Part shown: piece after piece, positions 43,709-54,479 of the stretch
Layout: each line of letters starts with the position of its first letter
How positions within the stretch are numbered: the stretch's first letter is position 1
DNA from: Macrothele yani
Taxonomy: Eukaryota > Arthropoda > Arachnida > Araneae > Macrothelidae
NCBI GenBank assembly: GCA_039090855.1
Contig: CM077010.1
Coordinates: forward strand, 43,170,905-43,234,904
Reading direction: 5' to 3'
DNA: 64,000 nt
The notes under the pieces: generated by a model
Told to the model about the DNA's origin: nothing
The model's input: only the letters and a program-made list of their open reading frames with translations
The model's database searches: none
Made by a program: the position numbers and the translations under genes

Positions 43709-45263
43709 AACGAGAAAAAGTGATCACTAAGACATTACATTCTTTAGTACATCGCCATCTGCGGACTCAAGAAAGAAATCTATAGTTGTTGATTTTAAGA
43801 GAGAATTACAGCGGTTGCACTACAGTGAACGGAATTACAGTGTTTGCATTACATATAATAAACCACGGGATAAGTCAGACAAACTGAATGGAGGGAAGCT
43901 GATATACAAGAATAATTTCCATTTGCCGACGGACACTAAAAACAGGAGTTTTAGAAATATCAGTTTTCGCAGACGGGACTACAAACTTTACTGCACTTAG
44001 GAAAGTGTATTCCATGCATAAACATGGAAAACAAGATACTCATTAACTAACTGTAAGAAACACTTACTAAGATCACCTTCCGGCTCATTCGTGGTACAGT
44101 GTGAGAAGAAAACCACCAGAAAGGCAGCAGGAAGAAAGGCTTCTGCACCACAACAATGCAACAGGCGACATGACCATAAGCGTGTGAAAGTGTTTCGCAA
44201 GGGAGATCGTTGAATTAACAACACAGGCACCTAAACCATCCTATTATTTACTCTTCGATTACGAGACATTATTTCAACATAGATCAAGGATATGAGGTCA
44301 ATGCTTTGCGGCGGCAAAGGACATCAAATGCAACAGTACGGCGATACTGGGCTTCATACTCAAAGAGAACTTTCACCTGTACTTCCAACACGGGAAAAGT
44401 AGTTGATGTCAGTGTATGTGTCTTTGCGATATATAAATCTTTAAAACTGATTAGGTAACTCCATGTACACATTATTTATGGCTCAATTGCAGAAACTCGT
44501 TTACGTGTCCTCTATTTTATTTTAAGAAAGCTTTACATAACTGAGGAAAAGAGGAACACGTAAGATGAGGTTTCTGTGATCTCCCGAAAGTTAGTTGCAG
44601 ATTATAAATGGAAGGGAATTGCAAGAAGATTAATGTAAAGAATTTATATTCTTCTAATTTTCTCCAGGGTCTCTTAACAAAGCATTACTCCCTTTGCTTC
44701 ATAAAGCCTCTGAAACCTACATCTTAGTCCCAGTTTGTACGAAAATGCTGTCTTTGAACTGAGATTCCTTTCAACTCGAACCCTTTTGATAAACTACGGT
44801 GACTTTTCCCCCAGGACAGAGGAATTTGTCAAACAAACTAAGTCTGAACTGTTAGCGCGCTATGTAAATACGCAGTCCGCCTGTTATTTGAATACTTGTG
44901 CGGTTGCCTACTGATGCCAGTTTGCGAAAAATCCCATTTATACCTTAACGCTTTTCTAACCATCTCCTGAATGTTTTCTATATGAGAGGTAGTATTCTTT
45001 GGTAGATACCTTGTTCACGAATTGCGATCGATATTGAAAGGATGAAAGCTGTGCAGTGCCTCTCGCAGGGTATCGCGAGTTAGCATTTGCTAATCATCTG
45101 CTGCTGCCTATTTAAATATTTCGTTCAGATTTATATCGCATCTAACCATAAAACAAGGCTGAAAGTACGTACTCTCTATATAAGAAGTTAGTAAAATTAC
45201 GCAATGCACTGATTACGATACGCTTTGCAACTTACCAGAAATCATTACTCAAGTTAGTACTCA
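43709..45263. other. Unassigned AT-rich DNA, 1.55 kb
   Basis: Frames of 60-77 codons at 43,815-44,230 lack motifs. No transposon ends recognised. Confidence 0.4.
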
Positions 45264-45735
45264 AGTTATGAGGATAATGGCTGTGGAATGAATCTCGCTC
45301 CTGTGTCCTAACCTTTGACCACATTTCGATGATATTAAACAGAATTGGTTCAGTGTACCTCCGGAACAACATACTAAAGTTTTGTTGCAATAGAAGCATT
45401 TTAGTCAAGTTATGAGGATAATGACTGTGGAATAAAGCTAGCTGCTGTGTTCTGACCTTGATCGCATTTCCATGATATGTAATAGAACGAGTTCAGTATA
45501 CCTCCGGAACAACATGATAAACTTTTGTCGCAATCAAAGCATTTTTACGTATGTTATGACGCAAAAGGACAATGGAATGGATCCTACTCCTATGTTTTGA
45601 CCTTTGATCCCATTTCGCCCATTTTCAATAGAGTTTGTACCCAGGTGGTCCCCTACCACATGCTGAAATTTCATCGAAATCGAATGATTTTTACGCGAGT
45701 TATCGTGCGGACGGACAGGCAGAGAGACAGACAAA
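45264..45735. repeat. 144-bp tandem repeat, about three copies
   Basis: AGTTATGAGGATAATG at 45,264 and 45,408 and related sequence at 45,552 and 45,698 set a 144-146-bp period. Each unit contains CCTCCGGAACAACATACTAA or its equivalent and a TTTGATC.CATTTC block. The end holds CGGACGGACAGGCAGAGAGA. Confidence 0.8.
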
Positions 45736-46247
45736 GCTGCAGCATATACGCTTCTTCAATGTACGGTTGGAAAGTGTAAATATAACCGAATGTTCAATAT
45801 AATAATGTTAATCATGTGAACCTACAGTGGTGTGAAAAAGTATTCCATCACTTCCAAAAACCATGAATTTTTAAATTTAACTCCGTTTTTAACTAACTAA
45901 TTTTCATAGTTATTTCATCGTTTATATGTCATTAGATGTGTAATGTAATGGAGATTTCAAAAATGCCTTAGTTTTTCTGTAGCTACTTCGTTTCTTAAGG
46001 TATGACATAAAATACGGGGTTTGACAAATACACTGAAATTCATGTTAGCTGAGTATCAGTTGTTACAGCCAATCATGGACTTTCCTTTAATAAATTGGCT
46101 TCTTCCTAATGCTATCCTAATCCTACTCCAACCTTTATGAGGGTTAACGCAGAGCTACTAGAGCATTGTAATGTTTGCTTCTTGTTGTTATTAGGGTATA
46201 ATGTGTGTACATTCTCAGTAATGGTTTAAACTTCGGAACTGTCCACA

Positions 46248-46955
46248 GTGCACAGAGTAAGAATAGTTGTTCTGCATGAAGAGGGATGTTCTTCAAGGAA
46301 AATCACTGAAATAGAGGGCTGTAATCAATCTACTGTTAATAGACTACTGAAGAATGTTAAAGACACTGGTGATATTAAAAACATGCGTCGTAGTAGAAGG
46401 CCCAAATCCACTACAACTAGGCAGGACAGAGTGCGCAGAAAGCTAAGCTTGGCAGACAAGTGGGTAAATTCTTTTGAATTTCTTCAAAGATGGTCTGAAG
46501 TAACTGGTGTTACTGTTAGTACATCTACTGTTAAGAGGAGACTGCTTTACTATGAATTATATGGCTGCAAAGGCAGGCGTAAACCACTGTTAACTGCAAA
46601 TCAAAGACAGCGCAGACTTCAGTGGGCAAAACAGCATGTCTCATGGACAACCAAGCAATGGGAAAATTTTCTTTTCAGTGATGAATCAGAATTTTGCCTT
46701 AACGGAAATCAGAGTAGTGCATATGAAAGGAGATTCAAGCATAAAAATTCCATCCAAGTTGCTTAGTGTCTACTGTTAAGCATCCGGAGAAGGTCATCGT
46801 TTGGAGCTGCATGTGTGCAAATGGCGTTGAGAACCTCCACATTGTCGATGGTACGGTAAATACCCAGAAATATATCCGGATATCAGGAAACAACGTACTA
46901 CGATTATCTAGAAAAATTTGTAACGGAAATTTTATTTCAGTCACAAATTGTTTTT
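46248..46955 (+). pseudogene. Tc1-like transposase, start lost, truncated
   Basis: A long frame (HRVRIVVLHEEGCSSRKITE; paired helix-turn-helix; KRRLLYYELYGCKGRRKPLL; WENFLFSDESEFCLNG with the first aspartate) ends at 46,766. No ATG lies between the upstream stop and HRVRIV. A frameshift near 46,745 in an A run moves coding to VSTVKHPEKVIVWSCMCANG and VDGTVNTQKYIRI. Sequence encoding the second and third catalytic residues is missing. Confidence 0.85.
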
Positions 46956-47022
46956 GGAGGTCGATAAATAGCTCACTGTGGGAGCCAGATAGACTCCCAC
47001 AGTGAGCCATTTATCGACCTCC
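46956..47022. repeat. 67-bp hairpin inside a transposase
   Basis: Arms of 29 bp (GGAGGTCGATAAATAGCTCA at the start of the left arm) are inverted copies with one mismatch around a 9-base loop (CCAGATAGA). It replaces the rest of the transposase. Confidence 0.9.
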
Positions 47023-47379
47023 GAAAGATCCTTTGTTTTCCCCGTTGGGATTAACACTGCTGATGATCGCTGGCGAGCAAGAGTCTTAAATATTTGCATA
47101 GATCACGTGGTGACATACGTTCGCAAGTATTTTACATTACGTTCATCTGCATAAATTTTGCATTTACGTTCATCTGCATAAAAGTTTGTACGAGGGTTGT
47201 ACCAAAAGTAATGCGAAAGTGGGCACAACTTTTTTATTAACTGACAGAAGTCGTTCAAATTACAAACGTTGGTAGAGTAACTCTTTCTCTATACATAGGT
47301 ACTACTGAACATAGTGTGCATCACAAGCGAGGCATTTGCGCCACGGTTAAACCCACCTCTAAAATCCTCTTTGAAAAAA

Positions 47380-48990
47380 ATACAGGTGTGGACTGTTGTA
47401 CCCACTTCATCACAGCCACTTTCACCTCGTCTGTGTCATCAAATCGCTGCCCCCGAAGACTGTGTTTCATTGGACCGAACAGGTGGATGTCGGAGGTTGC
47501 CAGATCTAGGCTGTACGGTGGATTACAGACAAGCCGAATATGCTGATCGTCTGATTTGTTGAAAAAATGTGTGTGGTCTCATATTGTCATATTGAATGTG
47601 AATCCTTTTCAGATTCTTTTTCGGTCTCTTTCTGCTAATGGCTTCTCTAAGCTTCTTGAGTGTCTCAATGTACCGCTCGCAGGTCACGGTACCGCCACGA
47701 TCCAGAAAATCAAGGAGAAGTACACCCCTGTCATCGCAAAAAATAGTCACCATGACTTCCTGTGCTGATTGCTGGTTTTTGAACTCTTTCGGCCTTGATG
47801 AAGAGATGTGATGCCATTTCATGGATTGATTCTTCGTTTCAGGATCGTAAAAATTTCTTAGACCTTTGTGGAGAGGTGTGACACCATTTCGTGGATTGAT
47901 TCTTCGTTTCAGGATCGTAAAAACTTCTTAGGCTTTAATGAAGAGGTGTGACGTCATTTCATGGATTGATTCTTCGTTTCAGGATCGTAAAAAATGCTTA
48001 GGCCTTGGTGGAGAGTTGTGACGCCATTTCATGGATTGATTGTTTTTTTTCATGATCGTAAAAATGTCTTAGGCCTCGGTGAAGAGGTGAGACGCCATTT
48101 CGTGGATTGATTCTTCGTTTCAGAATCGTAAAAACTTCTTAGTCCTTCGTGGAGAGTTGTGACGCCATTTCATGGATTGATTCTTCGTTTCGTGATCGTA
48201 AAAAATGCTTAGGCCTTGGTGGAGAGTTGTGACGCCATTTCATGGATTGATTGTTTTTTTTTCATGATCGTAAAAATGTCTTAGGCCTCGGTGAAGAGGC
48301 GTGACGCCAACGCCATTTCATGGATTGATTCTTCGTTTCAGAATCGTAAAAATTCTTAGGCCTTCGTGGAGAGTTGTGACGCCATTTCATGGATTGATTC
48401 TTCGTTTCAGGATCGTAAAAAATGCTTAGGCCTTGGTGGAGAGTTGTGACGCCATTTCATGGATTGATTGTTTTTTTTTCATGATCGTAAAAATGTGAAG
48501 AGGTGTGACGCCATTTCATGGATTGATTCTTCGTTTCAGAATCGTAAAAATTCTTAGGTCTTCGTGGAGAGTTGTGACGCCATTTCATGGATTGATTCTT
48601 CGTTTCAGGATCGTAAAAAATGCTTAGGCCTTGGTGGAGAGTTGTGACGCCATTTCATGGATTGATTGTTTTTTTTTCATGATCGTAAAACTGTCTTAGG
48701 CCTCGGTGAAGAGGTGTGACGCCATTTCATGGATTGATTCTTCGTTTCAGAATCGTAAAAATGTCTTAGGCCTTGGTGGAGAGGTGTGACGCCATTTGAT
48801 GGATCGATTCTTCCCTTAAGGATCGTAAACATACGCCCACGTTTCACCCCCTGTCACTATATCGAAACAAAACGTATCTTCATTTCCTTCAAAGCTTCTA
48901 GCAGATCAGAGCAGATTTTCATACTTCTCTCCTTCAAATATGCAATGAAAAGGAAGGGTTACTACAGGAAAAAATTATTACTAGCATGTG
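47380..48990 (-). pseudogene. Mariner transposase, D-to-G and split by a satellite
   Basis: Upstream coding (48,990 to 48,800) reads KICSDLLEA-like sequence and then FCFDIVTGGETWAYVYDP, where mariners have VTGDETW, so the first catalytic aspartate is glycine. After the satellite the frame resumes MKWHHISSSRPKEFKNQQSA, AQEVMVTIFCDDRGVLLLDF, ERYIETLKKLREAI and IHIQYDNMRPHTFF with the second aspartate. A stop at 47,523 and decayed sequence follow, and the third aspartate region is not recognisable. Confidence 0.85.
47805..48840. repeat. 70-bp satellite born from mariner coding DNA, ~15 copies
   Basis: TGGATTGATTCTTCGTTTC-like starts recur every about 70 bp from 47,822 to 48,800 (one 78-bp and one 59-bp interval). 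On the minus strand each unit encodes YDPETKNQSMKWRHTS-like sequence, the mariner segment after the first catalytic residue. Units fall into types (CGTTTCAGAATCG, CGTTTCAGGATCG, TTTTTTTCATGATCG) that recur about every three units, a trimeric higher-order repeat. Confidence 0.92.
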
Positions 48991-49010
48991 CAATTTCAAC
49001 GACTTCTCAT

Positions 49011-49755
49011 GTCAGTTAATGAAAGCATTTTTCCTACTTCTGCACTACTTTCTGTAAACCTCTAGTAATTCAGTGACCTGTGTGTCCAAGGGCTATAGTT
49101 TCAGATGCTATATCTTCCTCGAGATAAGGACAAGGAAGTTTAATGGATATGAAACCAACTTTGCCCAGCACTATCTTTCACAACACGTGTCCTCAAGACG
49201 CCTGAGATCGTACACTCAAATACGTGTTTTAGAAATTGATTTTCATTTTGCGACGTTAAGGACTATCGAACTTGAGTAACCTTTCTTTGACTTGTAATTT
49301 TCTGAAGTTTCACGACACGTGTTTCCTCTCCAAGTTGTGAAAGGCGACCAAACTGTTCAACTACCCAATGTAACATTTCTCATGTGGCTTTGTGTTATAG
49401 AAGAGTTTAGTTGCCTCTCGACAGACACCATCTTTTGAATATTCAACCAAACCAGCATTTAAAAGGAATTTTTATTTCCTATACCGTTTATGGTAAAACG
49501 CGAGTTATAAGGCTTTTTTTTTTCACTTTGCTAGTCACAGTAGTTAAGACTAGAAAAAAAGTTTTTAACTGATGAAATTATTCAGGGACTGCTGGATTGA
49601 CTATCAGTCAATAACAGCAAACAAAATCTTGAATATATTTTATTTACAGTAAAAAAGGAGAAAAACTATTGATACGTGCGGCACTCAAATTCAATGAAGA
49701 TAAATAAATGTTATCTATCTATTTAAATATACACACACACACACACACACATGTA
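49011..49755. other. Unassigned DNA
   Basis: No recognised feature apart from an AC microsatellite at about 49,730-49,751. Confidence 0.4.
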
Positions 49756-49799
49756 CACAGTCGAGTTACATTATTGTGATCATCTAATTTTTATGATGT

Positions 49800-49978
49800 T
49801 GTAACGTACCAGGAGATGTGACGTACCTGCCAGAAGGACGCACACGACATAAAGGCAGATAGCAATCAGAACAAATGTCCGCGTAGCTTAATTGGTAGAG
49901 CAACTTATTCCGGAATGAGTGGACCCGGGTTCGAACCCCGGCGCGGATAAAAATGACGGAGAAATTTACTTCGTTATA
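49800..49978 (+). mobile_element. Solo LTR of the tRNA-bearing miniature family
   Basis: Starts TGTAACGTACCAGG and ends CGTTATA, with ATGT on both sides (49,796-49,799 and 49,979-49,982) as the 4-bp target duplication. Same length and ends as the LTRs at 40.0-40.5 kb. No primer site or second LTR is present, as expected after LTR-LTR recombination. Confidence 0.9.
49877..49948 (+). other. tRNA-like sequence in the solo LTR
   Basis: Acceptor GTCCGCG pairs with CGCGGAT. A box TAGCTTAATTGG; B box GGTTCGAACCC. The anticodon region ACTTATTCCGGAATGAGT is again 8-looped or mispaired. Confidence 0.75.
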
Positions 49979-50228
49979 ATGTCAACAGCGCGCACCCAAT
50001 GAAGGAAGTCACGTGTCGGGAGCCGGCTTGGAGGGTATGTAAGGTGTGCTGTAGGCATTCGGAAAACATATCACTCGTTGCTGTCATGATTAAAAGGAGC
50101 GATCTATAAGATTTGCAAACAGGTATACTTATCAGCTTTAGGGCCAAAGGGTGGCAGTATTTCTGAAACAGCGCAGTTTGTGAACTGTCTGTGTGCTGCT
50201 GTGGTTAAAATGTAACGTGATTGACGAA

Positions 50229-51080
50229 ATGGCACCATTGCGAATAAGTGACGTGTGAACTGCACCGCATCACGTGCCAATGATGTGAGAGGTGCACGAA
50301 CGTCGGCTTCGAAGGTGCATGAGGGCCGATCGACACGCTACAGGGGAGCAACTCACTGGCCGAAAGAACCAGGGGGATAGCGGAAGTGTGTCTAAAATGA
50401 CAGTTCAGCGAACCGTGATGCGTATGGCGCACTGATGCAGAAGGATGGTCACTGCACCTATGCTAACGAAGGTGCATCGGCAGAAAAGGCTTACATTTGC
50501 ACGGCAGTATTGGAATTGAACCTCTGCTGATTGGCAAAGGATTGACTTCTCCAATGAGTCACGTTTTCTTCTTCATCGAACAAATGGACGTTGGAGAATA
50601 AGGCGAGAAATATCAGAGAACAAACACTGTTCAACCAATGCTGGAAGAGCATAAGCTGGTGGATGCAGCGTTATGGTCTGGGGAATGTTTTCGTGGCTTT
50701 CTCTGGGTCCACTCATAACTGTGAAAGGCACTATGGACCGAATTCGTTATAAATCCATCCTCGATGTCTTCCCTGGGGCGGATGGGATCTTCCAGCACGA
50801 CAATGAAACATGTCACACAGCTAGAAATGTCCGAGAGTGGTTGGAAGAGCACGATGAAAATTTCAAAGTACTTCCCTGGCTCCCTAATTTCGCAGACCTA
50901 AATCCAATCGAGCATCTGTGGGACCACCTCGATCGTGTTGTTCGCTCTATGGATCCTCCTCCACGCACCCTCCAGCAGCTGTCAGATGCACTGCAGTCAG
51001 CATGGCTCCAAACACCTTTGAACACCTTCCAGCGCCTGTCCGCGCTGCAAACGGCGGTTACTCTAGATATTAGCTGGTAG
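50229..51080 (+). pseudogene. Tc1-like transposase, D-to-N and stops
   Basis: From a possible ATG at 50,229 decayed sequence leads to LTKVHRQKRLTFARQYWN. The first catalytic block reads RIDFSNESRFLL, where relatives have SDESRF, so aspartate is changed to asparagine. The last 135 codons are open: VWGMFSWLSLGPLI, GIFQHDNETCHTARNV (second aspartate), LPNFADLNPIEHLWDHLDRV (E kept), to DISW and stop at 51,080. Several stops precede this part. Confidence 0.88.
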
Positions 51081-52118
51081 TCACAATAATGTGACTCAAC
51101 AGTGTATATATATTGGTTGAATATGCAGAAGATTGTGTGTGTATATACAGGTGTGTGTCCTAAAGTCACCTCAATAACTTGGTAACAAAGACTGCTAGAG
51201 CTATGGAAGTAAGGTATGGTACAGTAAAACAACGATGTGCTATCGGATCAGAGTGACTGCAGCACCCCTAGTGGCAAAATGTGGAAGTTAGCACACCTAT
51301 CTCGGAAACCATGAAAAGATACGGAAAAGAGATCAAATAGAAACTTGTAGAGCTTTAACGAATTAGTAGGAAATAACATATGGTAGAAACGGCATGGGTA
51401 AGTAGAAGGCTGGAAACGTGAGGAAAACACAAGGTTTATTATACTTAGGCATGAATACAAATGGAGTACATTGGTCGTATTTAATGCAACAGCGGTACTT
51501 ACATAACGTTGCGTTTAACGTAAATAGGGTTCAATATGGCTACCATCTGCCACAATACACATTTAAATGCGACACAGAACTTCACGTTGAACGTTCGCCA
51601 GCATAACAGGTGTCACGCTCTCACACGCCGCGACGATACGCAGTCGGCGATCGTGGAGACTCGTCGGTTCCACCCTGTACACGTGATCATTTAGGTAACC
51701 CGAGAGGAAGACATTCATGGGAGTTAGATCCGGGGATCATGGAGACCACGCTACGGTACCACCATAACTGATGATCTGTTGCCCGAAAGTGTGAGACCGG
51801 AAGTGCTGTACCGCTGTTGGTTGATGTGTCGGAGCGCCGTCATGCTGAATTCAAAACGAGCATACATCTTGCAGAGACAGATCATCTAACCACTCTGGTA
51901 ATGTGCTTTGTAACAGTGCAGGTATCTTCGTCCATTTAATGCGCCCTCATAGAACACAGGCCCAACAAGTCGGTCCTTCCAGATGCCACATCAGACATTG
52001 ATCGACCAGCGCACCTCATTTTCCGTGTAAAAAATGGATTCTGAACTGCCCAGTAAGGGGTGTTTTGTTTGTTCAGCACCCCGGCGCGTGTGAACTGCGC
52101 CTCGGCAGTCCAAAGGAT

Positions 52119-53494
52119 TATAACGAAGTAAATTTCTCCGTCATTTTTATCCGCGCCAGGATTCGAACCCGGGTCCCCTCATTCCGGAATAAGTTCCTCT
52201 ACCAATTGAGCTACGCGGACATTTTATTCTGATTCCTATCTGCCTTTAAGTCGTGTACGTCCTTCTGGCAGGTACGTCACATCTCCTGGTACGTTACATC
52301 ATCTCCCCCTTATTATTATTATTAGTTTTTTTTTCGAAGTGCTGCTCTTATTTTTCCTATCTCGCGGTGTGGAAATAACATCACACCATTGCGAGATTGT
52401 GAACGGTCGGGTCATCCGGATAGTTCGGGCGCCATTATAACGAAGTAAATTTCTCCGTCATTTTTATCCGCGCCAGGATTCGAACCCGGGTCCACTCATT
52501 CCAGAATAAGTTGCTCTACCAATTGAGCTACGCGGACATTTTATTCTGATTCCTATCTGCCTTTATGTCGTGTGCGTCCTTCTGGCAGGTACGTCACATC
52601 TCCTGGTACGTTACATCATCTCCCTCGTGTGCGTCCTTCTGGCAGATATGTCACATCTCCTGGTACGTTACATCATCTCCCCCTTATTTTTTTTTTTTTT
52701 TTGAAGTGCTGGAGAAGGGATTCTCTTATTTTTCCTATCTCGCGGTGTGGAAAAATATCACACCAATGTGAGATTTTGAACGGTCGGGTCATCCGGATAG
52801 TTCGGGCGCCATTATAACGAAGTAAATTTCTCCGTCATTTTTATCTACGCCAGGATTCGAACCCGGATCCCCTTATTCCGGAATAAGTCGCTCTACCAAT
52901 TGAGCTACGCGGACATTTTATTCTGATTCCTATCTGCCTTTATGTCGTGTGCGTCCTTCTCGCAGGTACGTCACATCTCCTGGTACGTTACATCATCTCC
53001 CTCGTGTGCGTCCTTCTGGCAGGTATGTCACATCTCCTGGTACGTTACATCATCTCCCCTTATTTTTTATTTTATTTTTTTTTTTTTTTGAAGTGCTGGA
53101 GAAGGGATTCTCTTATTTTTCCTATCTCGCGGTGTGGAAATAACATCACACCAATGCGAGATTTTGAACGGTCGGGTCATCCGGATAGTTCGGGCGCCAT
53201 TATAACGAAGTAAATTTCTCCGTCATTTTTATCTACGCCAGGATTCGAACCCGGATCCCCTTATTCCGGAATAAGTCGCTCTACCAATTGAGCTACGCGG
53301 ACATTTTATTCTGATTCCTATCTGCCTTTATGTCGTGTGCGTCCTTCTCGCAGGTACGTCACATCTCCTGGTACGTTACATCATCTCCCTCGTGTGCGTC
53401 CTTCTGGCAGGTACGTCACATCTCCTGGTACGTTACATCATCTGCCTCGTGTGCGTCCTTCTGGCAGGTACGTCCTATCTCCTGGTACGTTACC
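52119..53494 (-). mobile_element. Tandem array of the miniature LTR element: 4 LTRs, 3 interiors
   Basis: GGAT flanks the whole array once on each side (52,115-52,118 and 53,495-53,498). LTRs start at 52,119, 52,436, 52,813 and 53,201 (plus-strand left edges). Interiors (52,299-52,435, 52,673-52,812 and 53,050-53,200) each carry the primer-binding 12-mer TGGCGCCCGAAC (52,423-52,434; 52,800-52,811; 53,188-53,199). tRNA-like sequences lie at 52,149-52,220, 52,466-52,537, 52,843-52,914 and 53,231-53,302. The last base of the outer LTR is C rather than A. Confidence 0.88.
52616..52672 (-). repeat. 57-bp duplication of polypurine tract plus LTR start
   Basis: This 57-bp piece repeats the LTR beginning (CTGGTACGTTACA end on the plus strand) and a polypurine-like GAGGGAGATGA. 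Equivalent extra copies occur at 52,993-53,049 (one) and 53,381-53,494 (two), and none in the LTR at 52,119. Confidence 0.88.
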
Positions 53495-54479
53495 GGATAT
53501 TTGATAGAAAGGCCGCGTTTTCTTCTAAGGTGTTCATTACAAAATTGCACCAATCTAGACGTCGTTGTTTATACCCTGGTATCAGTACGTGCAGCGATAC
53601 TGTACGGTACGGGGGGCACCAAGCTGATGCCAAATGTTCCACACACGGGATTATGATAAGCCACATGCCATAGTGACTTCCCTCGTACTGGTGTGTGGGT
53701 TAGCCAAAACGTATGCCAGAACATTGACTGGTTGCACATCCCTACCCATTCTGGTGGGTCGGCCCTAACGGGAACACGCTGCAATACTGCATGTCTCTCG
53801 TAGCCATTAAATCGCCCGACTGACGGTCCACGCTGTCGGCGATGGATGAGTCGGAAATCGTAAGCCATACCGGCGTGACGCTTTTCTCGCGTTGCGTCCG
53901 AATTCTCCATATAGCAGTACCATCTCGCAATACTATTCATTCGAATAGCCTGCCATGCTCGTTCTTAACCCGATACTCACGTTACGAATGACATAGCTCC
54001 TGATCGTCGATGCTTTATACATTGCCACGCCGCGCGTGATACGGCAGGTGAGGCGTTATGTCTCACCAGAATTTGCATACGACACTCACCGGCGTGCGGT
54101 CGCATACGTCCTACATTTCTGTCTGCTAGACTGTTACGCGACAACGACACGAACCGGCTTCGCATAAGTTCGCATTTTCCAGCCTTCTACTTACTCCAGC
54201 CGTTTCTACCATATGTCGTTTCCTACTAATTCGTTGATGCTCTACAAGTTTTTATTGGATCTCTTTGCCGTATCTCTCATGGTTTCCGAGATAGGAGTGC
54301 TAACTTCAACATTTTTCCATTAGGGGAGCTGCAGTCACTATCATCCGATAGCGCATGGTTGCTTTACTATACCATATCTTACTTTCATAGCTCTAGCTGT
54401 CTTTGTTCCCAAGTTACTGAGGTGACTTAGGACTTTAGGAATCACCCTGTATATATATATATATGCGGACATAATGTTA

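Larger units (their letters stand above)
45825..47190 (+). mobile_element. Tc1-like element, 3' end rearranged
   Basis: The left end is TA then CAGTGGTGTGAAAAAGTATT. No matching right TIR was found: the transposase is cut by a hairpin at 46,956-47,022 and a mariner begins at 47,191. CATTTACGTTCATCTGCATAAA-like sequence is duplicated at about 47,137-47,183. Confidence 0.7.
47191..49010 (-). mobile_element. Mariner with an expanded internal satellite
   Basis: The left end CGAGGGTTGTACCAAAAGTA after TA is a typical mariner end. Coding sequence is read on the minus strand. The right TIR was not located. A 70-bp tandem array of about 1 kb lies within the coding region. Confidence 0.8.
49756..51104 (+). 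mobile_element. Tc1-like transposon carrying a solo LTR
   Basis: TIRs are CACAGTCGAGTTACATTATT on the left and CACTGTTGAGTCACATTATT (reverse complement) on the right, flanked by TA. A 179-bp solo LTR of the miniature element family lies 44 bp inside the left end. Confidence 0.9.
51540..54165 (-). pseudogene. Mariner-like transposase, decayed, split by the LTR array
   Basis: N-terminal pieces lie at 53,570-54,165 (GMAYDFRLIHRRQRGPSVGR; WVGMCNQSMFWHTFWLTHTP). After the array the first catalytic block at about 52,108 reads LWTAEAQFTRAGVLNKQNTP, where this family has WTDEAQF, so aspartate is alanine. Later blocks with stops follow, ending near 51,545 with ANVQREVLCRI, a stop and MCIVADGSHIE, the family's usual C-terminus. 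Confidence 0.78.
51148..54449 (-). mobile_element. Mariner-like element with ~280-bp TIRs
   Basis: The left end (CAGGTGTGTGTCCTAAAGTC) and the right end (CAGGGTGATTCCTAAAGTCC on the opposite strand) begin inverted repeats extending to about 51,425 and 54,175. Shared segments include GCTATCGGAT, GTGACTGCAGC and TCTCGGAAACCATGA. The element is flanked by TA-rich sequence. Removing the 1.38-kb LTR array leaves about 1.92 kb. Confidence 0.85.

Noticed and set aside
37487..53302. The nine tRNA-like sequences as genuine tRNA genes
   Set aside because: Their anticodon loops are 8 bases or mispaired, no T-run terminator follows, and every copy lies at the same place within an LTR.
52119..53494. CRISPR-like array from evenly spaced repeats
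   Set aside because: The repeat units are hundreds of bases with internal tRNA-like parts in a eukaryotic transposon-rich context.
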